A stretch of 64,000 nt of DNA from Bradyrhizobium sp. BRP22 (lineage in GTDB: Bacteria > Pseudomonadota > Alphaproteobacteria > Rhizobiales > Xanthobacteraceae): positions 124,001 to 188,000 of the forward strand of contig NZ_JADYVX010000008.1 of the NCBI RefSeq assembly GCF_020194175.1, written 5' to 3'. Positions 23,523-32,428 of this stretch are shown here, piece by piece. Position 1 is the first letter of the stretch. Each line of letters opens with the position of its first letter. The notes beneath the pieces are model-generated. The model made no database searches, was not told where the DNA came from, and saw only the letters and a list, made by a program, of their open reading frames with translations. Position numbers and translations under genes: made by a program.

Positions 23523-24710
23523 ATGGAGATAACGCGTCGTAACCTGCTGTTGGCCAGCGCTGCGATCGGCGCTTCAAGTGTCGCGTCCCGGCCGTCCGCA
23601 CTGGCCGCTGAACCGGAGCTTAAACTCGGCGTCGTCGGTGTGCTTTCCGGACCGGCTGCGCAGTGGGGGCTCGCACTCAAGGGTGCGGTGGAGTTCGTCG
23701 CGGCGGAGGCTAATCGCGACCGTCTGGTCAAGATCGATGGCGCACCCTGTCAGGTCAGTGTCGTCGCAATCGATAGCAAGTACACTGCCGAGGGCGCCGC
23801 TGCCGCGGCAAATACGCTCGCGGGGCAGGGCGTAAAATTCATCATCGGACCCATCGGTTCACCCGAACTCACCGGGCTAAAGCCGATCGGCAAGCGCAAT
23901 TCAATGCTGGTGATGGGCAATGGCTACGCCAAGGATGCGCTCGGTCCGCAATGGCCCTTGGTGTTCCATGTCGGTCCTGGTCCGTCGGGATGGGCCGATC
24001 CGATCATCAAGATCGCCAAGCAGAAATTCGGCATCAAGAGCGTTGTCCTCGTCGCTCCGAACGATCAGGGCGGCACCGATATCGCAAGCGTCGATGCGGA
24101 CGCCTACAAGAAGAACGGTATCGCCGCGACCGAGGAATACTACCAGCGCGGCACCACCAATTTTGCGCCGATCGTGACGCGCATCATGAACGCGAAGCCG
24201 GAGGCTGTGGATCTTGCGTCCTCGCCGCCCGGCGACGCCGGCATCATGGTCAAGCAATTGCGACAAGCCGGCTTCGAAGGACCAATCGGGCGCCTCGGTG
24301 GTCCGGGCTATGGCGAGATCTCCCGCGTCGCCGGCGGCGACGCCGTGCTGAAGGACTTCTATTGGTACGAACCGGTTCTGGTCGACGAGAAAGTTCAGTT
24401 GATCGCCGACGAATACAAGAAGCTGTTCGGTGCCGAGCGGCCTGAGAACAATCTGTTCTTCCAGTGGGTGTCCGGCGCCCGCATGGTCGTGAAGGCAATC
24501 GCCAAAGCGGGCACGATCACCGACACCGAAAAGGTGGCCCAGGCTCTACGTGGACTGCCCGTAGACGATCCAAATATTGGTTCAGGCCATTGGATCGGCC
24601 AGGCATTCTTCGGCATCAACCAGGAGCTGTCGTTCCCCTTCGGCGTGGGACTTGTCACCAATGGCCAATTGCAGCCGATCGTTCCGGTCGAAGCGGCCAC
24701 AGGCAAGTAG
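23523..24710 (+). CDS. ABC transporter substrate-binding protein (branched-chain amino acid type)
   Basis: 395 residues from ATG 23523, with GGGGAGGATGGA directly upstream; an in-frame start 31 codons earlier has no such site. The signal region EITRRNLLLASAAIGASS carries a twin arginine, so Tat export is possible. The mature part is a type I periplasmic binding protein of the LivK/Peripl_BP_6 group (LKLGVVGVLSGPAAQWG; FIIGPIGSPELTGLKPI; AKPEAVDLASSPPGDAGIMV). It should capture a carboxylate or amino-acid-like compound for the permeases encoded next. The enzymes that follow suggest an organic acid ligand (inference). Confidence 0.88.
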   Translation: MEITRRNLLLASAAIGASSVASRPSALAAEPELKLGVVGVLSGPAAQWGLALKGAVEFVAAEANRDRLVKIDGAPCQVSVVAIDSKYTAEGAAAAANTLAGQGVKFIIGPIGSPELTGLKPIGKRNSMLVMGNGYAKDALGPQWPLVFHVGPGPSGWADPIIKIAKQKFGIKSVVLVAPNDQGGTDIASVDADAYKKNGIAATEEYYQRGTTNFAPIVTRIMNAKPEAVDLASSPPGDAGIMVKQLRQAGFEGPIGRLGGPGYGEISRVAGGDAVLKDFYWYEPVLVDEKVQLIADEYKKLFGAERPENNLFFQWVSGARMVVKAIAKAGTITDTEKVAQALRGLPVDDPNIGSGHWIGQAFFGINQELSFPFGVGLVTNGQLQPIVPVEAATGK

Positions 24711-24720
24711 CGGAGCTCCT

Positions 24721-25587
24721 GTGGAAGGCATCGTTGCCACTGGCCTCATCGGCATCAGCCTGGGCGCGCAGTATGCACTGCTCGCCCTCGGCTTCACCCT
24801 GATCTTCGGCATTCTCGGCGTTGTCAATTTCGCCCATGGCGGCTTCTACGTGCTCGGAGGCTATCTCGCTTATTCGGCGGTGACCTATCTTGGTGTGCCT
24901 TATGCGCTGGCGGTGATCGCAGCCGCACTCGGCACGACGGCGCTCGGCTATCTGTTCGAACGCTTCGTCCTCGATCGCGTGATCGACGATCATTTGGCAA
25001 CGCTGATGCTGACGCTGGGTCTCTATCTGATGATGTCGAGCGGCTTCCTGGTGCTGTTTGGACCGCAGTCGCCTGCGTTCAGCTTTCCCCTGACCGGCGT
25101 CCTTCGCGGGCACGGATTCTACGTTCCGATCGAGAATCTCGTGGTCCTTGTTGTCTGTCTTGTAGGGATCCTCTTGATCTACGCCCTGATCTACCACACC
25201 GATTTCGGCCGTGCCCTGCGTGCGCTTGCTGACGACCGTGCAGTCGCCACGGCGCAGGGATTGCGTCCCAAACTTCTGTTTCCAACCGCGTTTGCGCTGG
25301 CCACCGGACTTGCGGGTCTCACCGGCGCGCTGGTCACGCCGATCCTGTCGCTTGCGCCGCATGTCGGCGATCCCGTGCTGGCGACATCCTTCCTCATTGT
25401 CATCCTTGGCGGCCTGGGAAGCATTGGCGGTGCAACCGTTGCGGCTTTCATCGTCGGCATGGTGGAGGCATTCTCAGCCGTCTATCTCGGAGGATCGAAA
25501 GGCGCCCTCGCACTGTTCGTGCTTGTCCTGATCATGCTGGTGGTCAGACCGTCAGGTCTGTTCGGTCATCGGGTACGGGGAGCGTGA
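24721..25587 (+). CDS. ABC transporter permease, LivH type
   Basis: 288 residues from GTG 24721, ten bases after the binding-protein stop, with GGAG upstream; the frame is open further back but that part lies inside the previous gene. Eight hydrophobic segments are visible. The ILGVVNFAHGGFYVLGGYL and SLGA(Q)YALLALGFTLIFG segments and the cytoplasmic EAA-like loop (YHTDFGRALRALADDRAVATAQG) are characteristic of LivH permeases. It forms the membrane channel together with the LivM-type protein. Confidence 0.88.
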   Translation: MEGIVATGLIGISLGAQYALLALGFTLIFGILGVVNFAHGGFYVLGGYLAYSAVTYLGVPYALAVIAAALGTTALGYLFERFVLDRVIDDHLATLMLTLGLYLMMSSGFLVLFGPQSPAFSFPLTGVLRGHGFYVPIENLVVLVVCLVGILLIYALIYHTDFGRALRALADDRAVATAQGLRPKLLFPTAFALATGLAGLTGALVTPILSLAPHVGDPVLATSFLIVILGGLGSIGGATVAAFIVGMVEAFSAVYLGGSKGALALFVLVLIMLVVRPSGLFGHRVRGA

Positions 25588-25590
25588 GCC

Positions 25591-26631
25591 ATGGCAAGCA
25601 TTGATCTTGGCACCGCGCGCAGCGGCGCCATCGCCGAGACGGCAAGCGTTATTATTATCGCCGCCGCCTTCGTCATCCCCTGGATCAGCCAGAATCCTGC
25701 GATCTACTCGCTGGCCAATCAGATCCTGATCGGGGTCACTGCTGCCTTCAGCGTCTACATCATGCTGCGCATGAACCTGATGACGTTTGCGGTGCCCACG
25801 TTCATGGCGATTGGAGGCTACACCGCGGCCATCCTCGGTCTCCGCCATGGTGTGACGGACGTTGTGCTGCTCGGCATTGCGAGCTTCATGGTGCCGGCGC
25901 TGTTTGCGCTGCCGCTAGGCGCGTTGGTGCTCCGCCTTACCGGCGTCTACTTCGTATTGGTGACCTTCGTCCTCACCGAGATCACACAGCTCTTGCTGTT
26001 CGAGATGCCGGGTTGGACCGGAGGGGCCAACGGCCTGGTCGGCATGCCGGCCGTGACCTTGTTCGGGATCGAACTCGGCGATAATCGCGCGGTGCTGTTG
26101 GTCACGATCGGCCTGGCGCTCACCGGTGCGCTGATCACGGCTGCGGTCACGCGGGGCTTGCGCCAGCATTTTGCCGCGATCGAAGAGAACGAGCTGCTTG
26201 CGCAATCTCTCGGGCTCGTCGTCTGGCACTACAAGGCATTCGGCTTTGCGGTCGCCGCGGGCGTCTCCGGGCTCGCCGGCTTCGCGTTGGTCAACATGCT
26301 GCTCACCGCACATCCGACCTCGTTCAGCGCACTCTCGTCGGTGAACTACATCGCCTACACGATCATCGGCGGCAAGGGCACCATGCTCGGGCCGGTCGTC
26401 GGCGGAGCCTTGCTGATCTGGGCAGGAGACATCTTCTCGCTGCGTGGTGAATTTTCCCAGCTCCTGTTCGGGTTCCTGATCGTGGTCGTGGTGCTTGCAG
26501 CGCGTGAAGGCATTGTTGGCACCGCGTCTCGATTTGTCGTCCTTCCAAGTTCGCGCGCTCCCCGCCGGCCCACCATCAACCCTGGGTCCGGCGCGCTAGG
26601 TGCCCCCGCAGCCACGGAGTCGCGACCATGA
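25591..26631 (+). CDS. ABC transporter permease, LivM type
   Basis: 346 residues, three bases after the LivH stop. About nine hydrophobic segments are present; LTGVYFVLVTFVLTEITQLL, MPGWTGGANGLVGMP and the coupling loop RQHFAAIEENELLAQSLG are LivM hallmarks. GKGTMLGPVVGGALL near 260 is the usual C-terminal LivM motif. The last 40 residues are proline- and arginine-rich and unconserved. The stop overlaps the ATG of the first ATPase gene by 4 bases. Confidence 0.88.
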   Translation: MASIDLGTARSGAIAETASVIIIAAAFVIPWISQNPAIYSLANQILIGVTAAFSVYIMLRMNLMTFAVPTFMAIGGYTAAILGLRHGVTDVVLLGIASFMVPALFALPLGALVLRLTGVYFVLVTFVLTEITQLLLFEMPGWTGGANGLVGMPAVTLFGIELGDNRAVLLVTIGLALTGALITAAVTRGLRQHFAAIEENELLAQSLGLVVWHYKAFGFAVAAGVSGLAGFALVNMLLTAHPTSFSALSSVNYIAYTIIGGKGTMLGPVVGGALLIWAGDIFSLRGEFSQLLFGFLIVVVVLAAREGIVGTASRFVVLPSSRAPRRPTINPGSGALGAPAATESRP

Positions 26632-27506
26632 CGAGGAGCAGAGAGCCGCTGCCCAGAGAGGCGGCGCGGACCGAGGGTAGTTTCGGCGAGGGGTTTGTGA
26701 TGCCGCCCGGCGACGTCCTCGGCGTCATGGGACCGCGGTTCGATCGCCGCGAACTTGTCGTCGGCACCGCGAAGTCGGGGACGCGTCTCGAGGTCGCTGG
26801 CATCTGCAAGCGTTTCGGCGGGCTGCACGTCTTTAATGACGTGAGCTTCTCGATCTCGCCGGGAGACGTGCTTGGCGTGATCGGCCCCAACGGGGCCGGC
26901 AAGACCACCTTGATCAACGTGATCTGCGGCATGCTCCCGCCAACCGCCGGCCGCGTCTTGCTCGATGGCCGGGACATGACGGGAAAGCCGCTCCATGCCG
27001 TGAGCCGCGCGGGCATCGTACGCAGTTTTCAGCAGACCAACACGTTCCGTACCGCGACGGCGCGTGAGAATATTTCGCGCGCGGTGCGCTTCAGCAATGG
27101 CGGCGAGAGCCTGTGGCAGACCATTGCGCCGCTGATCGATGAATTCGATCTTGCCGCGCACCTTGACGAGCAAAGCGACAAACTGCCTTACGGATTGCAG
27201 AAGATGCTTGGCCTCGTGCTTGCCTGTGCGGTGCGGCCGAAAGTGCTGCTGCTGGATGAGCCGGCGGCCGGCCTTGAACGGCGCGAGCGCCTGCGTGTCG
27301 ATGCTTTCGTTCGTCATGCCGTGACGGAATTGGGGTGCGGCGTTCTGATCGTCGAGCACGACATGGAACTTGTGCGTCGGCTCTGCCCGAAGATCCTGGT
27401 GCTCGATTCCGGCCGCGTGCTCGCCGAAGGCGCACCCGCAGAAGTGCTGTCGCGTAAGGACGTGATCGACGCCTACCTCGGAACGATGGAGGGGGCAGAG
27501 GCATGA
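26628..27506 (+). CDS. ABC transporter ATP-binding protein, LivG type
   Basis: 292 residues. The ATPase core begins near residue 55 (LEVAGICKRFGGLHVFNDV). It has Walker A GPNGAGKTT, the Q-loop region SFQQTNTF, a degenerate signature KLPYGLQKMLGLVLA, Walker B VLLLDEPAAGLE and the H-loop IVEHDMELV. A 54-residue N-terminal extension, absent from normal LivG proteins, contains MPPGDVLGVMGPRFDRRE, which imitates the start of the protein's own Walker A region (SPGDVLGVIGPNGAGKTT) and then diverges. The extension starts at an ATGA overlap with the permease gene, so it is probably translated; internal ATGs at 26700 and later are alternatives. Confidence 0.86.
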   Translation: MTRSREPLPREAARTEGSFGEGFVMPPGDVLGVMGPRFDRRELVVGTAKSGTRLEVAGICKRFGGLHVFNDVSFSISPGDVLGVIGPNGAGKTTLINVICGMLPPTAGRVLLDGRDMTGKPLHAVSRAGIVRSFQQTNTFRTATARENISRAVRFSNGGESLWQTIAPLIDEFDLAAHLDEQSDKLPYGLQKMLGLVLACAVRPKVLLLDEPAAGLERRERLRVDAFVRHAVTELGCGVLIVEHDMELVRRLCPKILVLDSGRVLAEGAPAEVLSRKDVIDAYLGTMEGAEA

Positions 27507-28198
27507 TGCTCGCGGTGCAAAACCTGGAAGTTCGCTACGGCGGCATCACGGCCCTGCGCGGCGTCTCGATCGAAGTTGCGGAGGGCGAGACGGTCCTTCT
27601 GGTCGGTGCCAATGGAGCAGGCAAGTCAAGCCTGATCAATGCCGTCATCGGCCTTGCTGGCGCTTCGCGCGGCACGGTGCGCTTTGCCGGCCGGGACATC
27701 AGCGCGCTCGCATGCGACGGCAGGGCGCGCGCCGGCATGGGTTATTCGCCGGAAGGCCGCCGCGTATTTCCGACCATGTCGGTCGCCGACAATGTTCTGA
27801 GCGGCGCCTGCGGGCGAGGCAGTGCGGCACAGCGTGAAGCCTTGGATTGGCTCTGCGGTCTGTTTCCGATGCTGCGCGAGCGCGCGAGCCAGCCGGCGGG
27901 ACAGTTGTCCGGAGGTCAGCAGCAGATCGTGGCTCTGGCTCGCGCCATGAGCTCGTTTCCCAAGCTGCTGCTGCTGGATGAGCCTTTCCTCGGGCTAGCG
28001 CCGGTGTGGATCGCGCGGATCAGCGAGGCGATCCGCCATATGCAGGCGCGCGGCACCACGATCCTCATGACCGAGCAAATGGCCCGGCCAGCGCTCAAGC
28101 TTGCAACGCGCGGCTATGTGATGCGTGGCGGCGAGATCAGGCGAAGCGGTTCTGTGGCTGAAATACGTGATGTCGCGCTGGCCGAGGAGTACCTGTGA
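27503..28198 (+). CDS. ABC transporter ATP-binding protein, LivF type
   Basis: 231 residues. Walker A is GANGAGKSS (around 38-46), the signature is QLSGGQQQIVALARAM and Walker B LLLLDEPFLGLAPV. The length, the PEGRRVFPTMSVADN segment and the final MRGGEIRRSG are those of LivF. It pairs with the LivG-type subunit to drive uptake. ATGATG at the start allows initiation at 27503 (overlapping the previous stop) or 27506. Confidence 0.88.
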   Translation: MMLAVQNLEVRYGGITALRGVSIEVAEGETVLLVGANGAGKSSLINAVIGLAGASRGTVRFAGRDISALACDGRARAGMGYSPEGRRVFPTMSVADNVLSGACGRGSAAQREALDWLCGLFPMLRERASQPAGQLSGGQQQIVALARAMSSFPKLLLLDEPFLGLAPVWIARISEAIRHMQARGTTILMTEQMARPALKLATRGYVMRGGEIRRSGSVAEIRDVALAEEYL

Positions 28199-29586
28199 TG
28201 GCTCAAATCAACGCAACAACTCGGCTCGGCGCCTTTGCCGCGTCAGCGGCTGAAGCCGAACTCCCGGTCGAGATCGCTGTGAAGGCTGCGATCTGCCTCC
28301 TCGATTCGCTTGGGCTTGGGCTGGTGTCGCGTGATGAACCAACGGCCACGGCTGCGCGGGCGATAACGACTGATGTCGCGCCTGGCCCGCGAAGTGCGCG
28401 GATCTGGGCGAACGGTAAGCATGTCCCACTGTCCGAAGCGGTGCTTGCCAACGGCATTGCCGTGCATGCGCATTTCCAGGACGATACCGATCACGATTCG
28501 TGGACCCATCCGGGATCGTTGATATCACCGGTGGCGGTGTGCTTGGGCGAAGCGTGCGACGCATCGCTGCGCGTCGTCCTTAATGCGCTCACGGCCGGCT
28601 ATGCCACGCTCAAATGGCTCGGCGCGGGCGAGACCGTTGCCCGCGGCCTGATCGGGCGAGGCGTGCGCACCAGTCCGACCTTTGGCACCATAGCCGCGGC
28701 CGCGACCGGCGCCGCGGCGCTTGGTCTCGATCCGTCAAGAGCCACCAACGCGGTCGCCATTGCGGCGTCCACGACAGGGGGAACGCTCGAGCCGGTACGC
28801 TGCGGGTCGGACGAATGGCGCGTGCAAAACGGGCGCGCCGCTCACGGCGGGTACATTGCCGCTGAGCTCGCGGCGCGCGGCGTGCAAGGTGCGCTCGATG
28901 CACTGGAAGGGCCGAAGGGCTTTTTACGCTCCCTTGCCGGTCTCGACCACACGCCCGAGGCTTGGCTGAAAAATCCCGATCCCGCGACGATGCTCGGCGT
29001 CATGGCCAAGCCGTTCGCCACACTCGGCGACAATATGTCTGCCGTGATTGCAGCCAAGCTGCTCCACGGCGACGGCATCGACCTCGCGCACGCGAAGCAG
29101 ATCACGGTGACGATCTGGCGTCCCTACACCGAGTATCCCGGGACATCCTTCAAGGGACCCTTCACCAGCATCGTCCAGACGCAGGCCAGCACCGCCTTTG
29201 CGGTTGCCGCCATGCTCCGCTACGACCGGCTCGATTATGAGATGGGCGCCGAGCACCAGCGGGATCCACAGATCCTGACACTCGTCGAGAAGACGACGGT
29301 CCTGCCCGACGATGTCGGGACGCATCTTGATGCAACCGTCGAGATCGAGATGGATGATGGCGGCCGCTACCGCCGCACCGCACGCGAAGCGCCAAGGATG
29401 CTGGTCTTCCAGGACGAGGCGCGCGCCACCGAAGTGTTCGAAGCCCGGATGGCGCGACTGGGATTCCCATCCGGCGCCGCAAGCCGGCTGGCTGCCGACG
29501 TCCTTGCCTCCGCGCGCAATGGCGGAACGATGCCGATCCGCGTGCTGCTCGATCGCATGACCTCGCTTCAGGGAGAAAACAGATGA
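28198..29586 (+). CDS. MmgE/PrpD family protein (first of two)
   Basis: 462 residues from ATG 28198, which overlaps the LivF stop by one base (TGATG). The all-alpha N-terminal domain (AVKAAICLLDSLGLGL; VPLSEAVLANGIAVHAHFQDD) and the smaller C-terminal domain (TYPGTSFKGPFTSI-like region) are those of the MmgE/PrpD family. That family includes 2-methylcitrate dehydratase, cis-aconitate decarboxylase and iminodisuccinate epimerase. The HFQDDTDHD motif aligns with the conserved H-x-x-D-(D) of the family, although most members have LDYDD. It acts on a di- or tricarboxylate, presumably the imported compound or its product. A second member follows at 34589. Confidence 0.83.
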   Translation: MAQINATTRLGAFAASAAEAELPVEIAVKAAICLLDSLGLGLVSRDEPTATAARAITTDVAPGPRSARIWANGKHVPLSEAVLANGIAVHAHFQDDTDHDSWTHPGSLISPVAVCLGEACDASLRVVLNALTAGYATLKWLGAGETVARGLIGRGVRTSPTFGTIAAAATGAAALGLDPSRATNAVAIAASTTGGTLEPVRCGSDEWRVQNGRAAHGGYIAAELAARGVQGALDALEGPKGFLRSLAGLDHTPEAWLKNPDPATMLGVMAKPFATLGDNMSAVIAAKLLHGDGIDLAHAKQITVTIWRPYTEYPGTSFKGPFTSIVQTQASTAFAVAAMLRYDRLDYEMGAEHQRDPQILTLVEKTTVLPDDVGTHLDATVEIEMDDGGRYRRTAREAPRMLVFQDEARATEVFEARMARLGFPSGAASRLAADVLASARNGGTMPIRVLLDRMTSLQGENR

Positions 29587-30392
29587 AACTCGGATTGGAA
29601 GGCAAGACGGCCATCGTCACCGGCGGCAGCAAAGGTATCGGCCTCGAGACGAGCCGGCTGCTGGCCGAAGAGGGAGTCAAGGTGCTTATCTGCGCACGGC
29701 GCGAGGATGCTCTCACTGTGGCGCGCGCCGACATCGAGAAGACGACGGGTGCGAAGGTCGAGACCTTGTCGCTCGACGTGACCGATTTGCAGCAGATCGA
29801 GCAATTGCCGATGATCGCCCGCGACCGCCTTGGGCGCATCGATATCCTCGTCAACAACGCCGGCACCGGCACCTACAAGCCATTCCTCGAGGTGACTGAC
29901 GAGGAATTGCAGTATGGCATGGCGATCAACTTCTTCGCCCAGTTTCGCATCTGCCAGCGCATCATTCCTGTCATGATCCAGCAGAAGGGTGGCAGCATCG
30001 TCAACGTCTCGGGCGAGACCGGCATCATGGTGACGATGCCGCCCTTCCTGTCGTCCTGCACCGGGCCAGCCAAATCGGCCGAGATCCGTTTCTCCAAGAT
30101 CCTGGCCAACGAGTTCGGACCGCACAATATCCGCGTCAACTGCGTGGTGCCCGGCTTCGTCAACACGCCGGAGCGCTTCGCGAAATGGGAGCGTGAGCTC
30201 GCCAAGCGCAATCTGAGCGCAGAGGAAGCCGAGGCTGAACGGCGGCGCTGGTCAGAGAACAATTCGATGCGCAATACGCGCTGGGGCACGCCGCAGGAAC
30301 TCGCCAATCTGATCGTGTTCGCGCTGTCGGATCGGGCGAGCTTCGTCAATGGCGCGGTGCTCGTGGCCGATAACGCGATGGATAAGTCCTGA
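29583..30392 (+). CDS. SDR-family protein lacking the catalytic tyrosine
   Basis: 269 residues with a normal NAD(P)-binding loop (VTGGSKGIGLETSR), NNAGTGTY and a catalytic-serine strand (IVNVSGETG). Where the YxxxK motif should be, the sequence reads SSCTGPAKSAEIRFSK: the lysine is present but threonine replaces tyrosine. C-terminally it continues as an ordinary SDR (RVNCVVPGFVNTPERF). It overlaps the PrpD stop by 4 bases (ATGA) and is co-expressed with it. The family default of NAD-dependent alcohol dehydrogenase should be treated with care; it may be a non-redox SDR or use another acid. Confidence 0.82.
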   Translation: MKLGLEGKTAIVTGGSKGIGLETSRLLAEEGVKVLICARREDALTVARADIEKTTGAKVETLSLDVTDLQQIEQLPMIARDRLGRIDILVNNAGTGTYKPFLEVTDEELQYGMAINFFAQFRICQRIIPVMIQQKGGSIVNVSGETGIMVTMPPFLSSCTGPAKSAEIRFSKILANEFGPHNIRVNCVVPGFVNTPERFAKWERELAKRNLSAEEAEAERRRWSENNSMRNTRWGTPQELANLIVFALSDRASFVNGAVLVADNAMDKS

Positions 30393-30465
30393 AGCCTGGT
30401 CGGAAAGCTTGGTCGCAATGAAGACGAAGGCGAACGGTGCGCGGCACCCCATCAAGGAGAACCGA

Positions 30466-31632
30466 ATGGCTGAGATCGACAAGCCGCTGAAAGGCATCAC
30501 CGTCGTGGAGCTCGGTCACAGCGTGGCCGCGCCCTACGCCGGGCTGATCCTGGCTGATCTCGGCGCACGCGTGATCAAGGTCGAGAATCCGAAGAGCGGC
30601 GACTATGCGCGCGGCTGGGGACCTCCGTTCTGGAATGAGACGGCGAGCGCCTTTCACTGCCTCAACCGCGGCAAGGAGGACGTGACGGTCGACTTCAGCG
30701 ATGCGCGTGAATGCCACGAGCTGAAGTCGCTTATTCTTTCGCAGGCCGACGCCGTGATCCAGAATCTGCGGCCGGGCATTCTTAGCAAGTTCGGGCTCAC
30801 GGCCGAGGCACTGCGTGCCGAGAAGCCTGCGCTGATCTGGTGTGACATCGGGGCGTTCGGCACCAAGGGGCCGCTCGCGAGCAAGCCGGGTTATGATCCG
30901 CTCGCGCAGGCCAGCACGGGGATCATGAGTGTCACGGGCGAGGGCGGCCGGCCGCCGGTGCGGGTCGGCGTTTCCCTGATCGACATGGGATCGGGGATGT
31001 GGGCCGTGATCGGCCTGCTCGCTTCGCTGGTCGCGCGCAAGAGCGGCGCCGAGGGGCGGATCGTCGCGACGTCGCTCTACGAGACCGGCCTTGCCTGGAT
31101 GACCGTGCCGCTTGCCGGGTACGCGGCATCCGGCGAAGTCCGCAAGCCCTACGGCTCCGGCACGGCGGAGATCGTACCCTATCAGGCTTTCGAGGCGTCC
31201 GATGGCTGGCTGATGATTGCCGCCGGCAACGACAATCTGTTCCGCAAGCTCTGCGGCGCATTGGGACTCCATGCGCTTGCGTCCGATCCCGCCTTCGCCA
31301 CCAACGCCGCGCGCGTCGTCAACCGCGGGCAGCTCTTGCCGCAGATCGAAGCCGCGGTGCGGCGATATTCGGGCGAGGCGCTCGGCAAGCTGCTTGATGA
31401 GGCTGGGGTGCCCAATGCGCCGCTGCTCGGCATTGATGAAGTCGCCAAGCATCCGCAAACCCGCGCGCTCGACATGACGGTGCGATGCGATGACGACGAC
31501 ATCGAGCTGATCGGCATTCCCCTTGCCTTCAACGGGGAGCGTCCCCGGGCGCGCACGCCGGCTCCGGCGCTAGGTCAGCACAATGTCATCCTTCGGACAC
31601 CCGCCAGAACGGAGACAGTCAATGCGAAGTGA
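30466..31632 (+). CDS. CaiB/BaiF-type (family III) CoA transferase
   Basis: 388 residues from ATG 30466, with AAGGAGAACCGA just upstream; an in-frame start 39 codons earlier lies in the preceding gene. The family signature is clear: VVELGHSVAAPYAGLILADLG, ARVIKVENPKSGD, LNRGKEDVTVDF and DVVIQNLRPGILSKFGL-like segments, with the acyl-accepting Asp expected in SLIDMGSGMWAVIG (around 175). It moves CoA between an acyl-CoA and a free acid, activating the catabolic substrate without ATP. It precedes an enoyl-CoA hydratase whose start lies 11 bases before its stop. Confidence 0.87.
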   Translation: MAEIDKPLKGITVVELGHSVAAPYAGLILADLGARVIKVENPKSGDYARGWGPPFWNETASAFHCLNRGKEDVTVDFSDARECHELKSLILSQADAVIQNLRPGILSKFGLTAEALRAEKPALIWCDIGAFGTKGPLASKPGYDPLAQASTGIMSVTGEGGRPPVRVGVSLIDMGSGMWAVIGLLASLVARKSGAEGRIVATSLYETGLAWMTVPLAGYAASGEVRKPYGSGTAEIVPYQAFEASDGWLMIAAGNDNLFRKLCGALGLHALASDPAFATNAARVVNRGQLLPQIEAAVRRYSGEALGKLLDEAGVPNAPLLGIDEVAKHPQTRALDMTVRCDDDDIELIGIPLAFNGERPRARTPAPALGQHNVILRTPARTETVNAK

Positions 31633-32416
31633 TTTCGAGACCATCACGGCCGAACGGCGTGACAATCACATCCTGCTGGTCACCTTGAACCGGCCGGACG
31701 CCGCCAATGCGATGAACACTCAGATGGGTCTCGACCTGATGGAGCTATTCGAAGGGCTCACCGTCGATCTCGAAGGACTTCGCGTTGCGATTCTGACCGG
31801 GAGCGGCGCGAAGGCGTTTTGCGCCGGCGGCGATCTCAAGCAGCGTAAGGGGATGACGGATGAAGCGTGGCAGGCCCAGCATCTCGTGTTCGAGCGTATG
31901 CTGCGCGCGATCCTGGCGTGCCCGATACCCGTCATTGCGGCGGTGAACGGCGCCGCATATGGCGGCGGCTGCGAGATCGCGGCGGCGGCCGATTTCGTCT
32001 ACGCCGCAAGCAACGCGCGCTTTGCACTGACGGAAGTGACGCTCGGCATCATGCCGGGGGCCGGCGGAACGCAGAATCTGCCGCGAGCCATCGGCGAACG
32101 CCGCGCCAAGGAAGTCATCCTCTCCGGCCTGCCGTTCTCGGCCGAGGAGGCGGAGCGCTGGGGCCTGGTCAATCGCGTGCTGCCGCCGGAGGAACTGCTG
32201 ACCGCAACGCTGGGGATTGCCGAGCGGATTGCCGGCAACGGCCCGATCTCGGTGCGCCAGGCGAAGCAGGCGATCCACCGGGGTCTTCAGATGTCGCTTG
32301 CGGACGGTCTTGCTTTCGAGATCGAGGCCTACAACCGCCTGGTTCCGACTGCGGACCGCCGCGAAGGCGTGCTGGCGTTCAACGAGCGCCGCAAGCCAGA
32401 CTTCCAGGGCAAGTAA
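31622..32416 (+). CDS. Enoyl-CoA hydratase/isomerase family protein
   Basis: 264 residues from ATG 31622, preceded by GGAGACAGTCA; a start 13 codons upstream lies in the CoA transferase. The crotonase fold is shown by FCAGGDLKQ (first oxyanion glycine), NGAAYGGGCEIAAAADF (second) and EVTLGIMPGAGGTQNLPRAI, where the usual first catalytic Glu position can be placed. It hydrates or isomerises an unsaturated acyl-CoA made by the acyl-CoA dehydrogenase in the same operon. Confidence 0.87.
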   Translation: MRSDFETITAERRDNHILLVTLNRPDAANAMNTQMGLDLMELFEGLTVDLEGLRVAILTGSGAKAFCAGGDLKQRKGMTDEAWQAQHLVFERMLRAILACPIPVIAAVNGAAYGGGCEIAAAADFVYAASNARFALTEVTLGIMPGAGGTQNLPRAIGERRAKEVILSGLPFSAEEAERWGLVNRVLPPEELLTATLGIAERIAGNGPISVRQAKQAIHRGLQMSLADGLAFEIEAYNRLVPTADRREGVLAFNERRKPDFQGK

Positions 32417-32428
32417 TGGAGGCGCGAG

